A stretch of 64,000 nucleotides of DNA from Terasakiella sp. SH-1 (GTDB lineage: Bacteria; Pseudomonadota; Alphaproteobacteria; Rhodospirillales; Terasakiellaceae). The notes beneath the pieces are model-generated. The model was not told the DNA's origin, did not search any database, and saw nothing but the letters and a program-made list of their open reading frames with translations. This document shows, one piece after another, positions 35,448 to 45,871 of the stretch. The number at the start of each line of letters is the position of its first letter. The first letter of the stretch is position 1. The position numbers and the translations under genes are program-made. Location: the NCBI RefSeq assembly GCF_004564135.1, contig NZ_CP038255.1, positions 1,148,501 through 1,212,500 on the forward strand, given 5' to 3'.

Positions 35448-37217
35448 TTAATTCGGCTCGGTAAAGCTGGTTTCAATGGTCCTGATGACGGGGTACAGGA
35501 AGTAAGTAATCAGGCGTCTTTGCCCCACACGAATGTCACCGGTGAGTAACATGCCGGGGACAAGACGGAAATCGTCGGGTAAGTCATGCAGGTTATTGCC
35601 CTGAATATTGGCATGAATCCGATAGTAGGTTCCTTTTTCACCTGTCAGGGATTCTTCAACAGTATCTTCGGAGATAAAAGTAATCGCTGCATTCAGGTCG
35701 CCATGCTTTTGATAGGGGATAGCATCCAGCTTTACAGACATTTCAGCACCGGGATAGAGGTTGCTGATATCGCGCGGGTCAATGTCGATTTCAACATTGA
35801 GGGGAACGTTGCTGGGAACCAGCGTCATAACGGTGGAACCTTCTTTGACAACCCCGCCCTCATAAAGGTTTTCCAAAGCGATAATGACGCCATCCGTTGG
35901 GGCGATGATTTCGATGTTTTCGCGTTGACGGCGAAGCTTGACCAATTCTTCTGTTTTGGCATCTCGCTGCTTGGTTGCATCGGCCAGCTTTTCACCAATG
36001 CCTGAAAACCATTCACTGACGAAGGCTTGTTTTTTGGCTTTCAGTGCGTTGATTTCCCCGCGCAGTCTGTTGGTTGAATTGCGCAGTTCGGTCAGTTCCC
36101 GTTCTGCCATAAGCCTTTCATTTCTGGCTTGCAGGTAATTGACCTCTGAACCAATTTGTTTGTCGAAAAGGCGTTTGCGCGCCGCTTCGAGTTTTTGCTT
36201 AATACGGAATTGTTGTTCCGCCAGAACAGCATCGCTTTTTGCTGACTTGATTTCAGAATGAAGATTACGCAGGTCCTGATCAAAAGAGGTGATGCGGGAG
36301 CGGTATTCGTCTTGGCGATTGAGATAGATTTCGCGCTGGATCCGGCTGGGAATGTCTTTTGCGATGTTTTTTCCCAACTGGTTTATTTCCGCTTCCAGAC
36401 GGAAAATTTCAGAATCCAGTTGTTCGACTTCTTGTATTACTCTGGTCAGGTCAGATTGGGCAAACGTGGCATCAAGGGTGACAAGAATATCGCCCTTTTT
36501 AACGCTTTTACCAACCGTGCTATGGACTTTTTTCACCATTGCGCTGCCCGTGGACTGGACTTCGATTGTAGGGACCGTTGTGGTTAAGCGCCCACGGGCT
36601 GAAACGGTTGTATCAATGATGGAAAGGGAGGCCCATATGATAAAACCAAAGAACACGCCTAGGATACCAAGGAAAGACAGGCTGATGATGCGGGGAAGAC
36701 CCTGATGTTCAATGGCTTCGGCCCCGGCTCTGAACTCGTCAATAATGGCTTCTTCATCTGGTTTCCATAATTGCCAGACTTTTTCTTTTTCAACAGGTGT
36801 ATCAGGTGTTTGTGTCGCTTCATGATCAAAGCTGCTGCTTTCCAGGCTTTTATTTGATGTTCTGACATAACTCGCCAGACGGTACATCATGTTCATGGCG
36901 ACTTCGGGGGTCTGTTTGATATGCCCCATCAAGGCGGTTTCATCAATTTCACGCACAATGACATCTGTGATGGCTCTGGCCGATGCGCTACGCGGTGATT
37001 TGTCAATAATAGCCATTTCACCGAAGAGTGTACCTTCGGGCAGAGCCTGCAAAGTAATGAGCTTGCCAGCAGACAGTTTGCAGACTTCCACTTCCCCGGA
37101 TACAACGACATAGGCGAAATTGCCGACTTCGCCTTCCTGAAAAATGAAATCCCCGGCTGCAAAGCGTCGTTCATTTTGTTTAAGCTCGTTTGGGTTTTGA
37201 GAGGATGGTGTATTCAT
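35448..37217 (-). CDS. Type I secretion membrane fusion protein with N-terminal cNMP-binding domain
   Basis: I start at the ATG at 37217 (589 residues), preceded by GGAGGT. A longer frame to 37316 overlaps the exporter. Residues 15-125 form a cyclic-nucleotide-binding domain with a phosphate-binding cassette that keeps Glu67 (LFGEMA) and Arg76 (SPRSASARA). A linker and a single membrane helix (177-199) follow. The HlyD part has a biotinyl-lipoyl-like segment, long coiled coils (about 235-425) and a beta-barrel ending GMLLTGDIRVGQRRLITYF. The cNMP domain would be cytoplasmic. The exporter gene is immediately upstream (1 nt). Confidence 0.9.
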   Translation of the reverse strand: MNTPSSQNPNELKQNERRFAAGDFIFQEGEVGNFAYVVVSGEVEVCKLSAGKLITLQALPEGTLFGEMAIIDKSPRSASARAITDVIVREIDETALMGHIKQTPEVAMNMMYRLASYVRTSNKSLESSSFDHEATQTPDTPVEKEKVWQLWKPDEEAIIDEFRAGAEAIEHQGLPRIISLSFLGILGVFFGFIIWASLSIIDTTVSARGRLTTTVPTIEVQSTGSAMVKKVHSTVGKSVKKGDILVTLDATFAQSDLTRVIQEVEQLDSEIFRLEAEINQLGKNIAKDIPSRIQREIYLNRQDEYRSRITSFDQDLRNLHSEIKSAKSDAVLAEQQFRIKQKLEAARKRLFDKQIGSEVNYLQARNERLMAERELTELRNSTNRLRGEINALKAKKQAFVSEWFSGIGEKLADATKQRDAKTEELVKLRRQRENIEIIAPTDGVIIALENLYEGGVVKEGSTVMTLVPSNVPLNVEIDIDPRDISNLYPGAEMSVKLDAIPYQKHGDLNAAITFISEDTVEESLTGEKGTYYRIHANIQGNNLHDLPDDFRLVPGMLLTGDIRVGQRRLITYFLYPVIRTIETSFTEPN

Positions 37218-37218
37218 T

Positions 37219-39456
37219 TTATACCTCCGTCTCATTTTGTGGTGCTGCGGGGCGTTTGCGTGCCCCCCAGCCCCGTCGTTGGGGTGGGACTGTTGTGGCG
37301 GGCGTTGACTGTTCAACTTGGGGAAGGCCGATCAGGTTGAGTTCTTGCTTCCACATATCAGCGTAAACGCCTTTTTGGGCAACAAGGTCTTCATGCTTTC
37401 CGCTTTCAACAAGACGTCCTTCTTTCATAACAAGGATTTGGTCGCATTCGCGGGCATGTGAAATACGATGGGCAATGAGGATCAGGGTTCTGCCAGAGGC
37501 AATATCAGGCATTTTTTGTCGAACAGCATGTTCTGTTTCCAGATCAAAATGGGCAAAGGCTTCATCTAAAATAAGGATGCGGGGGTTCCTGATTAACGCT
37601 CGGGCCAAGGCGATTTTATGACGCATACCGACCGATAGATTACTGCCGCCTTCTTCAATTTCTGTTTCATAGCCGTTGCTAAGCTGGTCAATATCCACAT
37701 CCAGCCCGACAAGTTCTGCCGCCCATGTCACCCGCGCACTTCCCGCACCAGGAAAAGGCTGCATGATGTTTTCACGAATGGTGCCTTTGAAAAAATGGGG
37801 CGTTTGGGTGACGCAAGCCACGTTATAGCGCAGGTGGGCTAAATCCATCAGGCGCAAATCATGCCCATCAATGGTGATGCTGCCGTTTTGTGGGCGGATA
37901 ATGCCCTGTATCAGCCGTCCCATGGTGGTTTTACCGGACCCTGTTGGCCCAACGATTGCGATCTTTTGGCGCGGCTGGATGTTGACGTTAAGCTCTTTAA
38001 TGGAAGGGGCGCTATCATCATAGTGAAAGCTAACGTTGTGAAACGTGACATCCCCTAAAATTTCAGGAACTTCCCCCCGGCGATGCATTTCACCACGGGT
38101 ATTCATGACCGAACCGATACTATCAACGGCTCGTGTCACTTTTTCAACATCTGTCACCAGTGTCACAAGCTGGACTAATGGCCCGGTGACTTTGCCTGCA
38201 AGCATGTTCACACCAATCAGGACACCTGCGCTCAATTCACCAGCAAAGACCAGCTGGACCCCAATGAAAATAACGGCAACAGTCATTAATTGTTGAAGGG
38301 TTGAACTGATTTGGGAAGAAATGGCATTGGCACTTCCCAGTTTTAAATGGGCAACGGTATGATCTGAAATTGCATCTTCCCAGTTTTTCTTCTGAACCGG
38401 TTCCAGAGCCAGTGTTTTGACTGTTTCAATACCCGAGATTGAGTCCATCAAGATGGCTTGTTTTCTAATGTCTGCGGTTGAGGCACGTTGTAAGCGATGT
38501 TTCTGGAGCTTGGTTGCCACAATCACATTGGCTGAAATAGCAAGGGAAAACAGAATGACCACGCCACACAAGAGAGGGCTGTATATAAACAGAATGGGAA
38601 TGAACACCATTAAAGATGTCGCATCCAGTACAGCCCCGAAAAAACGTCCAGTTAAGGCTTGGCGCAAGGAAATGGTCTGTTGCAGAGTTTTTGAAACTTC
38701 TGGAATCGAGCGTTTCTGAAAGTAGGAAAGCGGAAGGTCAAGCAGCTTGGAAAAGAGCTTTGCATTCAGGCGGACATCTACTTTGCCAGAGGCAAACAGG
38801 ACAATATATTGGCGCAGATACCCCAAAAAGCCATTGAACAAATAAGCAATGATCACACCGGAGGTGATGACATAAAGTGTCGATGTGGCTTCAAAATTAA
38901 CCACTTTGTCCAACACGATCATGATGAAGACGGCAGGTAAAACGGCAAAAGCATGCAAAATCAGGGAAATAACAAGCAATTGTCCCATCAGGGATTTATG
39001 TCGAAAATACCCTGACATCAGCCATGAGAAATCAAACGGGCGGTCTTCATCGAAGAAGTCGTACTTTCTTTTTAATAAGATAAGTTGCCCTGCCCAATGC
39101 TGGGCAAAGGCAGCATGGTCGACTGTTTCAGTCTGGGGGGTGCCTGAGGCAGGATCAATGACCGTCAGGGATTGGATTGAGTGTTTATCTTCAGCAAGTT
39201 TAAACCCTGTCAGCAAGACGCAACGGTTATCTTTGAGCCGGGCAATAAGGGGGAAGGCATCTTTTAAAGAGGTTAGCTTTTCTAAGGAAAAACTTCCCTG
39301 CTTTGCTTTCAGGCCGTGTTCTTGTGCAATGCGCACCAGTGTTTTGGTATCGGCTTCTTTATCGCCAATGTTAAATGTGTGAACCAGTGTATCCACACTC
39401 AGTTCAATCCCTTGTTGGCGTGCGGCCAAAACCAGACATTTCAGTGCTGTGTGCAT
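37219..39456 (-). CDS. Type I secretion ABC exporter with degenerate C39-like domain
   Basis: The 745-residue protein has an N-terminal C39-like domain (1-130) whose catalytic Cys position is not recognisable, so it is probably non-proteolytic as in HlyB. Six membrane helices (about 155-440) follow. The ATPase domain has Walker A GPTGSGKTT (about residue 505), Walker B ILILDEAFAHFD and H-loop IAHRIS. The signature is LSVGM instead of LSGGQ, and whether this lowers activity is unknown. It likely exports a protein with the adjacent fusion protein. No TolC gene is nearby. Confidence 0.92.
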   Translation of the reverse strand: MHTALKCLVLAARQQGIELSVDTLVHTFNIGDKEADTKTLVRIAQEHGLKAKQGSFSLEKLTSLKDAFPLIARLKDNRCVLLTGFKLAEDKHSIQSLTVIDPASGTPQTETVDHAAFAQHWAGQLILLKRKYDFFDEDRPFDFSWLMSGYFRHKSLMGQLLVISLILHAFAVLPAVFIMIVLDKVVNFEATSTLYVITSGVIIAYLFNGFLGYLRQYIVLFASGKVDVRLNAKLFSKLLDLPLSYFQKRSIPEVSKTLQQTISLRQALTGRFFGAVLDATSLMVFIPILFIYSPLLCGVVILFSLAISANVIVATKLQKHRLQRASTADIRKQAILMDSISGIETVKTLALEPVQKKNWEDAISDHTVAHLKLGSANAISSQISSTLQQLMTVAVIFIGVQLVFAGELSAGVLIGVNMLAGKVTGPLVQLVTLVTDVEKVTRAVDSIGSVMNTRGEMHRRGEVPEILGDVTFHNVSFHYDDSAPSIKELNVNIQPRQKIAIVGPTGSGKTTMGRLIQGIIRPQNGSITIDGHDLRLMDLAHLRYNVACVTQTPHFFKGTIRENIMQPFPGAGSARVTWAAELVGLDVDIDQLSNGYETEIEEGGSNLSVGMRHKIALARALIRNPRILILDEAFAHFDLETEHAVRQKMPDIASGRTLILIAHRISHARECDQILVMKEGRLVESGKHEDLVAQKGVYADMWKQELNLIGLPQVEQSTPATTVPPQRRGWGARKRPAAPQNETEV

Positions 39457-39466
39457 TATCCCTCAG

Positions 39467-39480
39467 ATCGTTTAAACGAT
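39467..39480. promoter_or_regulatory. 14-bp perfect palindrome upstream of the exporter gene
   Basis: ATCGTTTAAACGAT reads the same on both strands and ends 11 nt before the exporter start. It contains a PmeI-type GTTTAAAC core. It may be an operator. Next to it, 39487-39499 repeats 13 nt (TATGAGTTTACGC) of the terminal arm of the element at 19904-20172. Confidence 0.5.
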
Positions 39481-39520
39481 TTCTTGTATGAGTTTACGCT
39501 TTAGGCATTTAGATTTAAAC

Positions 39521-39555
39521 AAAAAGGGAGAACTCTTTGAAGATAGAGTTCTCCC
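39521..39555 (-). terminator. Terminator downstream of the proline-rich gene
   Basis: GGGAGAACTCT (39526-39536) and AGAGTTCTCCC (39545-39555) form a perfect 11-bp stem. On the minus strand TTTTTGTTTAAATC follows. It separates the proline-rich gene from the exporter, so the cargo candidate could be made in excess over the secretion machine. Confidence 0.9.
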
Positions 39556-39568
39556 GATTTCACCGTGT

Positions 39569-40666
39569 TTACACGACGTCCGTTTCGTCCATTTCCGGTG
39601 GTGGGGGCATATCTCCTGCCATATCGCCTTCTGGCGGTGGTGGCATGTCCCCATCCGGGTGTGGTGCATCTGTCATATGTTCATCCATGCTTTTGCTTAC
39701 GGCATCATCCATCGCGGCCATTGTCGCATCTTCTGGCGGTGGTGGCATGTCGCTTTGTGGTGGTGGCGGTGGTGGCATATCTCCGCCCGGTGGTGGCATG
39801 TCCCCTGCCTGTGGCTGGTCAAACATTGGGATGTCTTCACCCGTATGTTCCATTGGTGCAGGGTCATTCCCCCATGTCCCGTCTTCAGGTGGGGGTGGGG
39901 CCTCACCATCAGGGGGCGGCATATGTTCGTCATGGGGGGGGTGTTCTTCACCAGGTGGTGGCGGTGGCGGCATTTCACCTTCATGATGGTGTTCATCCCC
40001 ACCAGCAGCATCAAGGCCAGCCCCAAAGGCTTCTTCAGGGGAGGCACCATCGGCCAAGGCTGTGTCAAAGGCTTCCTGAACAGCAGTCGCACCTTCTTCA
40101 AACTCTTCTGGCGGAACGCCGATGTCTTGAGCGGCTTGTGCAGCAGCATCCATGGCAGCAGCCATGGCATCTTGTGGTGTTGCCCCGTTATCCATGGCAT
40201 CCTTAAAGGCATCGCCTGCAGCTTGCCCAATCTCATCTCCCTCTGGCGGTGGCATGTCACCCGGTGGCGGAGGTGGTGGCGCTTCTCCTTCCGGCGGTGG
40301 CATATCACCCGGTGGTGGAGGTGGTGGTGCTTCTCCTTCTGGTGGCGGCACATCACCCGGTGGCGGTGGCGGCATTTCGCCTTCTGGGGCAACAGCATCC
40401 ATACCGGCACCAAAGGCTTCTTCTGGTGAGGCACCATTTGCGAGGGCATCGCTAAAAGCGGATTGGAACTCTGTCGAGCCTGCTTCAAATTCTTCCGGGG
40501 GCATGCCCATGTCTGTTGCAACTGTTTGTGCTGCACCCATTGCTGCATCTAGTGCTTCTTCAGGGCTGGCCCCATTGTCCATGGCGTCTTTGAATGCTGT
40601 GCCTGCAGCTTCACCAAGGGGGTCTCCTTCTGGAGGCATTTGAGGATTATTAAATTCGTCTGCCAT
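39569..40666 (-). CDS. Acidic proline-rich two-repeat protein, candidate type I secretion cargo
   Basis: The 365-residue protein has no signal peptide or cysteine and is rich in Pro, Glu, Asp, Ala, Met and Gly. Two homologous Ala-rich domains of about 78 residues (17-92 and 145-222) share AFKDAMDNGA, PPEEFE, DGASPEEAFGAG-type segments. They flank a 16-residue Pro repeat (GEAPPPPPPGDMPPPE, three units, about 94-144). A second Pro/Met-rich tail covers 225-365. There are no RTX nonapeptides. The position directly before the exporter and fusion-protein genes makes export likely. This is inference, and the function is unknown. Confidence 0.82.
   Translation of the reverse strand: MADEFNNPQMPPEGDPLGEAAGTAFKDAMDNGASPEEALDAAMGAAQTVATDMGMPPEEFEAGSTEFQSAFSDALANGASPEEAFGAGMDAVAPEGEMPPPPPGDVPPPEGEAPPPPPPGDMPPPEGEAPPPPPPGDMPPPEGDEIGQAAGDAFKDAMDNGATPQDAMAAAMDAAAQAAQDIGVPPEEFEEGATAVQEAFDTALADGASPEEAFGAGLDAAGGDEHHHEGEMPPPPPPGEEHPPHDEHMPPPDGEAPPPPEDGTWGNDPAPMEHTGEDIPMFDQPQAGDMPPPGGDMPPPPPPQSDMPPPPEDATMAAMDDAVSKSMDEHMTDAPHPDGDMPPPPEGDMAGDMPPPPEMDETDVV
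40236..40379. repeat. 48-bp tandem repeat inside the proline-rich gene
   Basis: Three units start at 40236, 40284 and 40332, each beginning TCTCC on the plus strand, with a few base differences mostly at third positions. They encode the 16-residue proline unit. Copy number could vary by slippage, changing linker length between the two domains. Confidence 0.85.
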
Positions 40667-40808
40667 AATATTAAGTCCCTGCCGTTCGTTAATGAAAGAG
40701 TGTGAAAAAACTCAATAAAAAGATAGTGACATATTATTTTGGAACTTAAAAGAGGTAATACCAGTATTATTACGTAGGTATTTTGTTCTTTTGGAGCGAA
40801 GGGCATAA

Positions 40809-40839
40809 ATAAGCCCCTGTTACAGGGATAGGGGCTTAT
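40809..40839 (-). other. Hairpin between the hybrid kinase and the proline-rich gene
   Basis: ATAAGCCCCT (40809-40818) and AGGGGCTTAT (40830-40839) form a perfect 10-bp stem with an 11-nt loop. On the minus strand only TTTATG follows, so it is a weak terminator or a processing hairpin 27 nt after the kinase stop. Confidence 0.6.
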
Positions 40840-40865
40840 ATAAGTTATTGTTTCATATGGTTTGT

Positions 40866-43091
40866 TTATGAAGCCTGTTTTATTGTGTGGATGTCTTCAT
40901 CCAGTTGTTCATTAATCATCAAAATGAGTTCAACCCAGTTAAATGGCTTGGTTGCATAGGCATTCATTCCGACTTCCAGGTAGCTATCAATATTTTCCTT
41001 CATCGCATCGGCTGTTGCAGCGATGATCGGGATGTTGGCCTTTGGCGATTCCATGGCCCGAATACGACGCGTGGCCTCAATACCATCCATTTCCGGCATG
41101 CGTACATCCATTAAAATAAGATCAAAATCATGCTCTTTATGGGCCTCAATAGCGATTTTGCCATTTTCTGCGATATGAACATGATGACCATAAGCCCCAA
41201 GGAACTTTTGAATCAGCATCTGGTTGACCCGGTTATCTTCCGCCAACAGGATGTTCAGTTTTCTTTGTGCCTGATAGTCATGAGCCGCAAAAAGTTCACG
41301 TGTTTCTGCGGGCAAGGCTTGGCCTTCTTCAAAGGGCAGGGTGAATTCAAATGTGCTGCCAACACCAAGTTCACTCTTCACAGTGATATTGCCGCCAAGA
41401 AGCTCCAGCAGGTGCTTGGTAATGGCAAGGCCAAGGCCCGTCCCTTCAAACTTGCGGGAAATGGAAGCATCAGCTTGTGTAAATTCGGTGAACAGGGCGT
41501 TGATCGTTTCCTGACTCATACCAATGCCGGTATCGCGAATGCTACATTTTAGAAAGGAAGTTCCGTTTTCGTCTGTAAAGCTGTCACAATGGATAAAAAC
41601 CTGACCTTTTCCGGTAAATTTAAAGGCATTGCCGACAAGGTTGGTCAGGAGCTGTTTGAATTTGGTCGGGTCCGACTTGATCGCCTGTGGGATGGCTTCT
41701 GCAATTTCAAGATGGCAATCAATCGGGTGGTCATCACTTCTTGTTTTTTCAAACATGCCGATAACTTCATGTAGAATGTTATGCGGGTTGAAGTCAATGT
41801 GTTCCACCTCCATCTTTCCGGCTTCAAGTTTGGACATGTCCAAAATGTCATTGAGAATATTCAGCAATGAGCGCCCGGATGTTTTAATGCGGTAGACTTT
41901 TTCTTTGGTGGTTTCTGGAATGTCGTCTTTCAGCATCAGCTCAGCAAAGCCGATAATACCTGTCATGGGCGTGCGCAGTTCATGACTCATTGAGGCCAAA
42001 AATTCAGATTTTGCCTTGTTGGCGACTTCGGCATGATGTTTGGCTTGTGCAAGGGAGTCCGTATAGCGTTTGATGTCGCTTTGGGCGCGGCCAAGAACGA
42101 AATAAAAAATCAGGAATACAATTGCCCCGCCAAGGCAAGCCGTCAGGGTTGTTTGAATGATCGAATTTTCAAAAGTGTGTGTGGCCGCTGTGATATCCTG
42201 AACCACATAAAGGTCCCCGACATCCCGGCCACTGTAATCAAACAGGGGAAGGGGGCTGATCTGGTATTTTTTCTGTTTATCTTCAAAGGTTTCATGCATC
42301 GGCACATGTGCGCCGGTATCGTCAAAAAGGCTGTGTTTTTGAATGAAATGCTTAAAATGCTCGTTGAACGAGATGTTTTGTTTACCCACGATAACGATGT
42401 TTTTGAAATCATTCCAGTTGACAGAATAATCAACAAAATTCTGCCCGACTTCCCAGTCGGCTTTTGTGAGGAACTCTTTACGAATGGTTCCTAAAAGACC
42501 GAGGTTATAATGTTCGGTAATTCCCCGGTTGATATGGTCAATCTCTTCACCGACTTCAACATAACCGATGAGTTCCCCTTTATGGTGCCAGGGCATGACT
42601 GCTCGTAAGGTAAAGGTGCCAAATTTACCCAATTCCAGGCCATGGGAATATTGACCGGTTTTTTCCGTGTTCAACAGGGTTTTGCGATTAATGATATCGC
42701 TGTGGCGGTTTTGTTGGTGTACCCGCAGAAACGTCCGGCGTTCAGGGGTGAAAAAATAAAAGTGGGTAATGTGATGGTTTTCTTTGAGACGCTCGAAAAT
42801 ACCTTGGGTTTGTTGAAAGAGGCGCTCGCGGTCACGCTCTTGAAAGGTTTGTCGCAGGTTATCATTACTCATGATGTCATGTAAGGCGACATGCATCAGT
42901 TGGACATCACTGTCAATTCGGTGTTCATATTCAGACTGGACACGTTTTAAGGCATCGTCAAAAGCAAGGGAGAGCTGTTCTTCTTCGCGCAAATAGCTCG
43001 ACCCAATAAAAAGGCCGATAACAGTAAGCAGGATAAACGTAAAAGGCACGAGGATAACGACTCGCAGGCGTTGTGTGCTGAAAAAGAACAT
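40866..43091 (-). CDS. Hybrid sensor histidine kinase with receiver domain
   Basis: The 741-residue protein has membrane helices near residues 8-28 and 320-340 enclosing a large periplasmic sensor region. The sensor fold is not identified but is cache-like in length. The HisKA domain has His370 ([10 protein letters not shown]), HATPase_c has [20 protein letters not shown] and GTGLGLAI, and the C-terminal receiver has Asp662 ([13 protein letters not shown]). It lies upstream of the proline-rich and secretion genes on the same strand and may control them, directly or through an unlinked output protein. Confidence 0.92.
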   Translation of the reverse strand: MFFFSTQRLRVVILVPFTFILLTVIGLFIGSSYLREEEQLSLAFDDALKRVQSEYEHRIDSDVQLMHVALHDIMSNDNLRQTFQERDRERLFQQTQGIFERLKENHHITHFYFFTPERRTFLRVHQQNRHSDIINRKTLLNTEKTGQYSHGLELGKFGTFTLRAVMPWHHKGELIGYVEVGEEIDHINRGITEHYNLGLLGTIRKEFLTKADWEVGQNFVDYSVNWNDFKNIVIVGKQNISFNEHFKHFIQKHSLFDDTGAHVPMHETFEDKQKKYQISPLPLFDYSGRDVGDLYVVQDITAATHTFENSIIQTTLTACLGGAIVFLIFYFVLGRAQSDIKRYTDSLAQAKHHAEVANKAKSEFLASMSHELRTPMTGIIGFAELMLKDDIPETTKEKVYRIKTSGRSLLNILNDILDMSKLEAGKMEVEHIDFNPHNILHEVIGMFEKTRSDDHPIDCHLEIAEAIPQAIKSDPTKFKQLLTNLVGNAFKFTGKGQVFIHCDSFTDENGTSFLKCSIRDTGIGMSQETINALFTEFTQADASISRKFEGTGLGLAITKHLLELLGGNITVKSELGVGSTFEFTLPFEEGQALPAETRELFAAHDYQAQRKLNILLAEDNRVNQMLIQKFLGAYGHHVHIAENGKIAIEAHKEHDFDLILMDVRMPEMDGIEATRRIRAMESPKANIPIIAATADAMKENIDSYLEVGMNAYATKPFNWVELILMINEQLDEDIHTIKQAS

Positions 43092-43561
43092 TCAGTCTCC
43101 AGTATAACTTCAAGTAGATGGAGCTATGATAGGTGTAAATTTATAGCTTTGAAAGCATGAAGAAGATGGCTGGTTTGCGATATTTTATGGAGTAAAAATT
43201 CGCTTTATAAGTGAGTGAACTGGAGGTTTATTTAGAATGAAATAAAAGTGCATTTTAGTGTGTATTGTGTGCTTTTTAGAGCTAGAAATAAAAAAAGAGA
43301 TGGAGAGGCAAAGAATCGCTTTTTCTGTTGTGCTTTTTTTATATAAAGCTATTGTATTTTCCAGACCCGGAAAAAATGCGGGCAACAAAGAAACGTCCTT
43401 CCTGAAAACCATGACCTGAAAGCAAAAAGAAAGGTTGGTTTGTCAGGAATCCCTGTGCTTTGTAGGAGAGGGAAGCATTGGGACACTTATATATAATATT
43501 CGAATCGCTGTCGAAATTGGGCCAATTCATGGCCGTAGCCAACACATAAGGGGACGAGTGA
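43092..43561. other. AT-rich gap between divergent kinase and malic enzyme genes
   Basis: 470 nt with no coding frame I can support. Several A/T tracts and a TATATATAAT stretch at 43488-43497 are promoter-like, but no matching -35 box is visible. It presumably holds the promoters of both divergent genes. I see no structured RNA or repeat in it. Confidence 0.6.
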
Positions 43562-45865
43562 ATGGCAGAAGAAAATAAAAGCACTGAAGAAAAATTCCGT
43601 GAAGGGGCGTTGGAATACCACCGCAATCCAGTACCCGGCAAAATCAGTGTGACTGCAACCAAACCATTGGCAAACCAACGTGATCTGGCGCTTGCCTATT
43701 CACCTGGTGTTGCCTTTGCCTGTGAAGAAATTGTTCGCGATGAAAAAGAGGCCGCGAACATGACGGCACGCGGCAATCTTGTTGGGGTTATTTCCAACGG
43801 GACGGCGGTATTGGGGCTTGGGGCGATTGGCCCGTTGGCCTCCAAGCCGGTGATGGAAGGTAAGGGCGTTCTTTTCAAGAAGTTTGCCGGGATTGATGTT
43901 TTCGATATTGAGATCGAAGAAAAAGATCCGCACAAACTGGTTGATATCATCAAGTCACTAGAACCGACTTTTGGCGGGATCAACCTTGAAGATATCAAGG
44001 CACCGGAATGTTTTACGGTTGAGCGTGAGCTTAAGGAAAAATGTAATATTCCGGTTTTTCATGATGATCAGCATGGTACGGCGATCATTGTGGGTGCTGC
44101 GGTGAAAAACGCCCTGCGTGTTGTGGGCAAAGATATCAAAAATGTGAAACTGGTTGCCAGTGGGGCCGGGGCGGCGGCGCTGTCCTGTTTAAATGTCCTG
44201 AAACATATGGGCCTGCCTGCGGAAAATATCATTGTGACCGATATTGCCGGTGTTGTTTATAAAGGCCGCACCGAAGAGATGGACGAATTCAAGGAAATCT
44301 TCGCTGTTGAAACAGACCTGCGCACCCTTGATGAAGCCATTGATGGGGCTGATATTTTCCTCGGCTTGTCCGCACCGCGTGTATTAAAGCCGGAAATGGT
44401 CAAGAAAATGGGCGAGCAGCCGATTATCTTTGCCTTGGCAAATCCTGAACCTGAAATCCGCCCGGAACTGGCAAAAGAAGTTCGCCCGGATTGTATTATG
44501 GCGACAGGACGTTCGGATTATCCAAACCAGGTGAACAACGTTTTGTGTTTCCCTTATATTTTCCGTGGGGCGCTGGATGTGGGCGCAACCACGATTAATG
44601 CGGAAATGAAAATGGCCTGTGTGGAAGCCTTGGCTGAACTTGCCATGGCCGAAGCAGATGAACGTGTCACCAAGGCATATGGCGAAGAAAACCTGCGCTT
44701 TGGTCCAGAGTACCTTATTCCCAAACCGTTTGATCCGCGTTTGATTTTGAATGTGACGTTGGCGGTTGCCAAGGCGGCGATGGACAGTGGGGTGGCAACA
44801 CGCCCGATCCATGATTTCCATGCTTATCGTGAAAAACTGAACCAGTTTGTATATCGTTCTGGCATGACGATGAAGCCTGTGTTTGAACAGGCCAAACGCG
44901 CACCGAAGAAAATCGCTTATGCCGAAGGTGAAGACGAGCGTGTGTTGCGTGCAGTCCAAATCGTGGTCGATGATGGGATTGCCCAACCCGTGTTAATTGG
45001 TCGTCGTGAATCCATTGAAACGAAAATTCGGGACCTGGGCCTGCGTTTGCAAATTGATAAGGATATTGAAGTTGTGGAAATCATGCGCGATCCGCGTTTC
45101 CATAACTATGCCGATTATTATCACCGTTTGATGGGTCGGCGCGGGGTTTCGCCCAAGGCCGCACTTGGGCTTGTGCGATCACGCCCAACCATTGTGGCGG
45201 CATTGATGCTGCGCCGGGGGGAAGTTGACGCCATGGTTTGTGGCACAACGGGGCGTTATTTCAAACATTTGCAGGAAGTCACCAACCTGATTGGCAAACG
45301 TAAAGGCCAATCTGTTTTGGCGGCAATGAACTTGCTGATCACAGATAACGATACGATTTTCCTGTGTGATACGTATGTGAACTATAACCCATCAGCCGAA
45401 GAACTGGCAGAGATTACGTTGCTGGCGGCAGAAGAAGTGCGTCGTTTCGGGATTACGCCGAAGGTTGCACTGGTGTCGCATTCCAACTTTGGCAACCGGG
45501 ATTCTGAATCTTCCATGAAAATGCGTCGTGTACGTGAGCTTGTTCTGGAATTGGACCCGAATTTGGAAATCGAAGGGGAAATGCATACCGATGCGGCGCT
45601 GTCTGAACAGCTTCGTAACAATATCTTCCCAAATTCGCGCTTGCGTGGGTCTGCCAATCTGTTGATCATGCCGAACCTGGATGCGGCCAATATTTCCTTT
45701 AACCTGATGAAAATGACAGCAGACGGCTTGCCTGTTGGCCCGATTTTGTTGGGTACGGATAAGCCGGCGCACATCTTGTCGCCATCTGCAACAGTGCGTG
45801 CGGTGGTGAACCTGAGTGCGGTTGCGGTTGTGGATGCACAAATTCACGCTGGCGAAGCGGAGTAA
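43562..45865 (+). CDS. maeB: NADP-dependent malic enzyme fused to phosphotransacetylase-like domain
   Basis: The 767-residue protein has an N-terminal malic enzyme domain (about 1-430) with [46 protein letters not shown] and the nucleotide fold [15 protein letters not shown]-terminal phosphate acetyl/butyryltransferase-like domain (about 440-767) has [17 protein letters not shown] and [18 protein letters not shown]. MaeB-type enzymes decarboxylate malate to pyruvate with NADP. The C-terminal domain is regulatory and does not usually show transacetylase activity. AAGGGGAC precedes the ATG. Confidence 0.94.
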   Translation: MAEENKSTEEKFREGALEYHRNPVPGKISVTATKPLANQRDLALAYSPGVAFACEEIVRDEKEAANMTARGNLVGVISNGTAVLGLGAIGPLASKPVMEGKGVLFKKFAGIDVFDIEIEEKDPHKLVDIIKSLEPTFGGINLEDIKAPECFTVERELKEKCNIPVFHDDQHGTAIIVGAAVKNALRVVGKDIKNVKLVASGAGAAALSCLNVLKHMGLPAENIIVTDIAGVVYKGRTEEMDEFKEIFAVETDLRTLDEAIDGADIFLGLSAPRVLKPEMVKKMGEQPIIFALANPEPEIRPELAKEVRPDCIMATGRSDYPNQVNNVLCFPYIFRGALDVGATTINAEMKMACVEALAELAMAEADERVTKAYGEENLRFGPEYLIPKPFDPRLILNVTLAVAKAAMDSGVATRPIHDFHAYREKLNQFVYRSGMTMKPVFEQAKRAPKKIAYAEGEDERVLRAVQIVVDDGIAQPVLIGRRESIETKIRDLGLRLQIDKDIEVVEIMRDPRFHNYADYYHRLMGRRGVSPKAALGLVRSRPTIVAALMLRRGEVDAMVCGTTGRYFKHLQEVTNLIGKRKGQSVLAAMNLLITDNDTIFLCDTYVNYNPSAEELAEITLLAAEEVRRFGITPKVALVSHSNFGNRDSESSMKMRRVRELVLELDPNLEIEGEMHTDAALSEQLRNNIFPNSRLRGSANLLIMPNLDAANISFNLMKMTADGLPVGPILLGTDKPAHILSPSATVRAVVNLSAVAVVDAQIHAGEAE

Positions 45866-45871
45866 AAATGG

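Noticed and set aside
39488-40643. Plus-strand Gly/Trp/His- and Gly/Ser-rich frames opposite the proline-rich gene
   Set aside because: They are the complement of CCN proline codons (GGN glycine, TGG Trp) and arise automatically; the minus-strand frame has a start, domain duplication and a terminator.
40753-40766. TAATACCAGTATTA palindrome upstream of the proline-rich gene as an operator
   Set aside because: Only 6-bp arms in AT-rich DNA; not distinguishable from chance.
43488-43497. TATATATAAT as the maeB promoter
   Set aside because: No -35 box at 15-19 nt upstream; kept only as a note in the gap entry.
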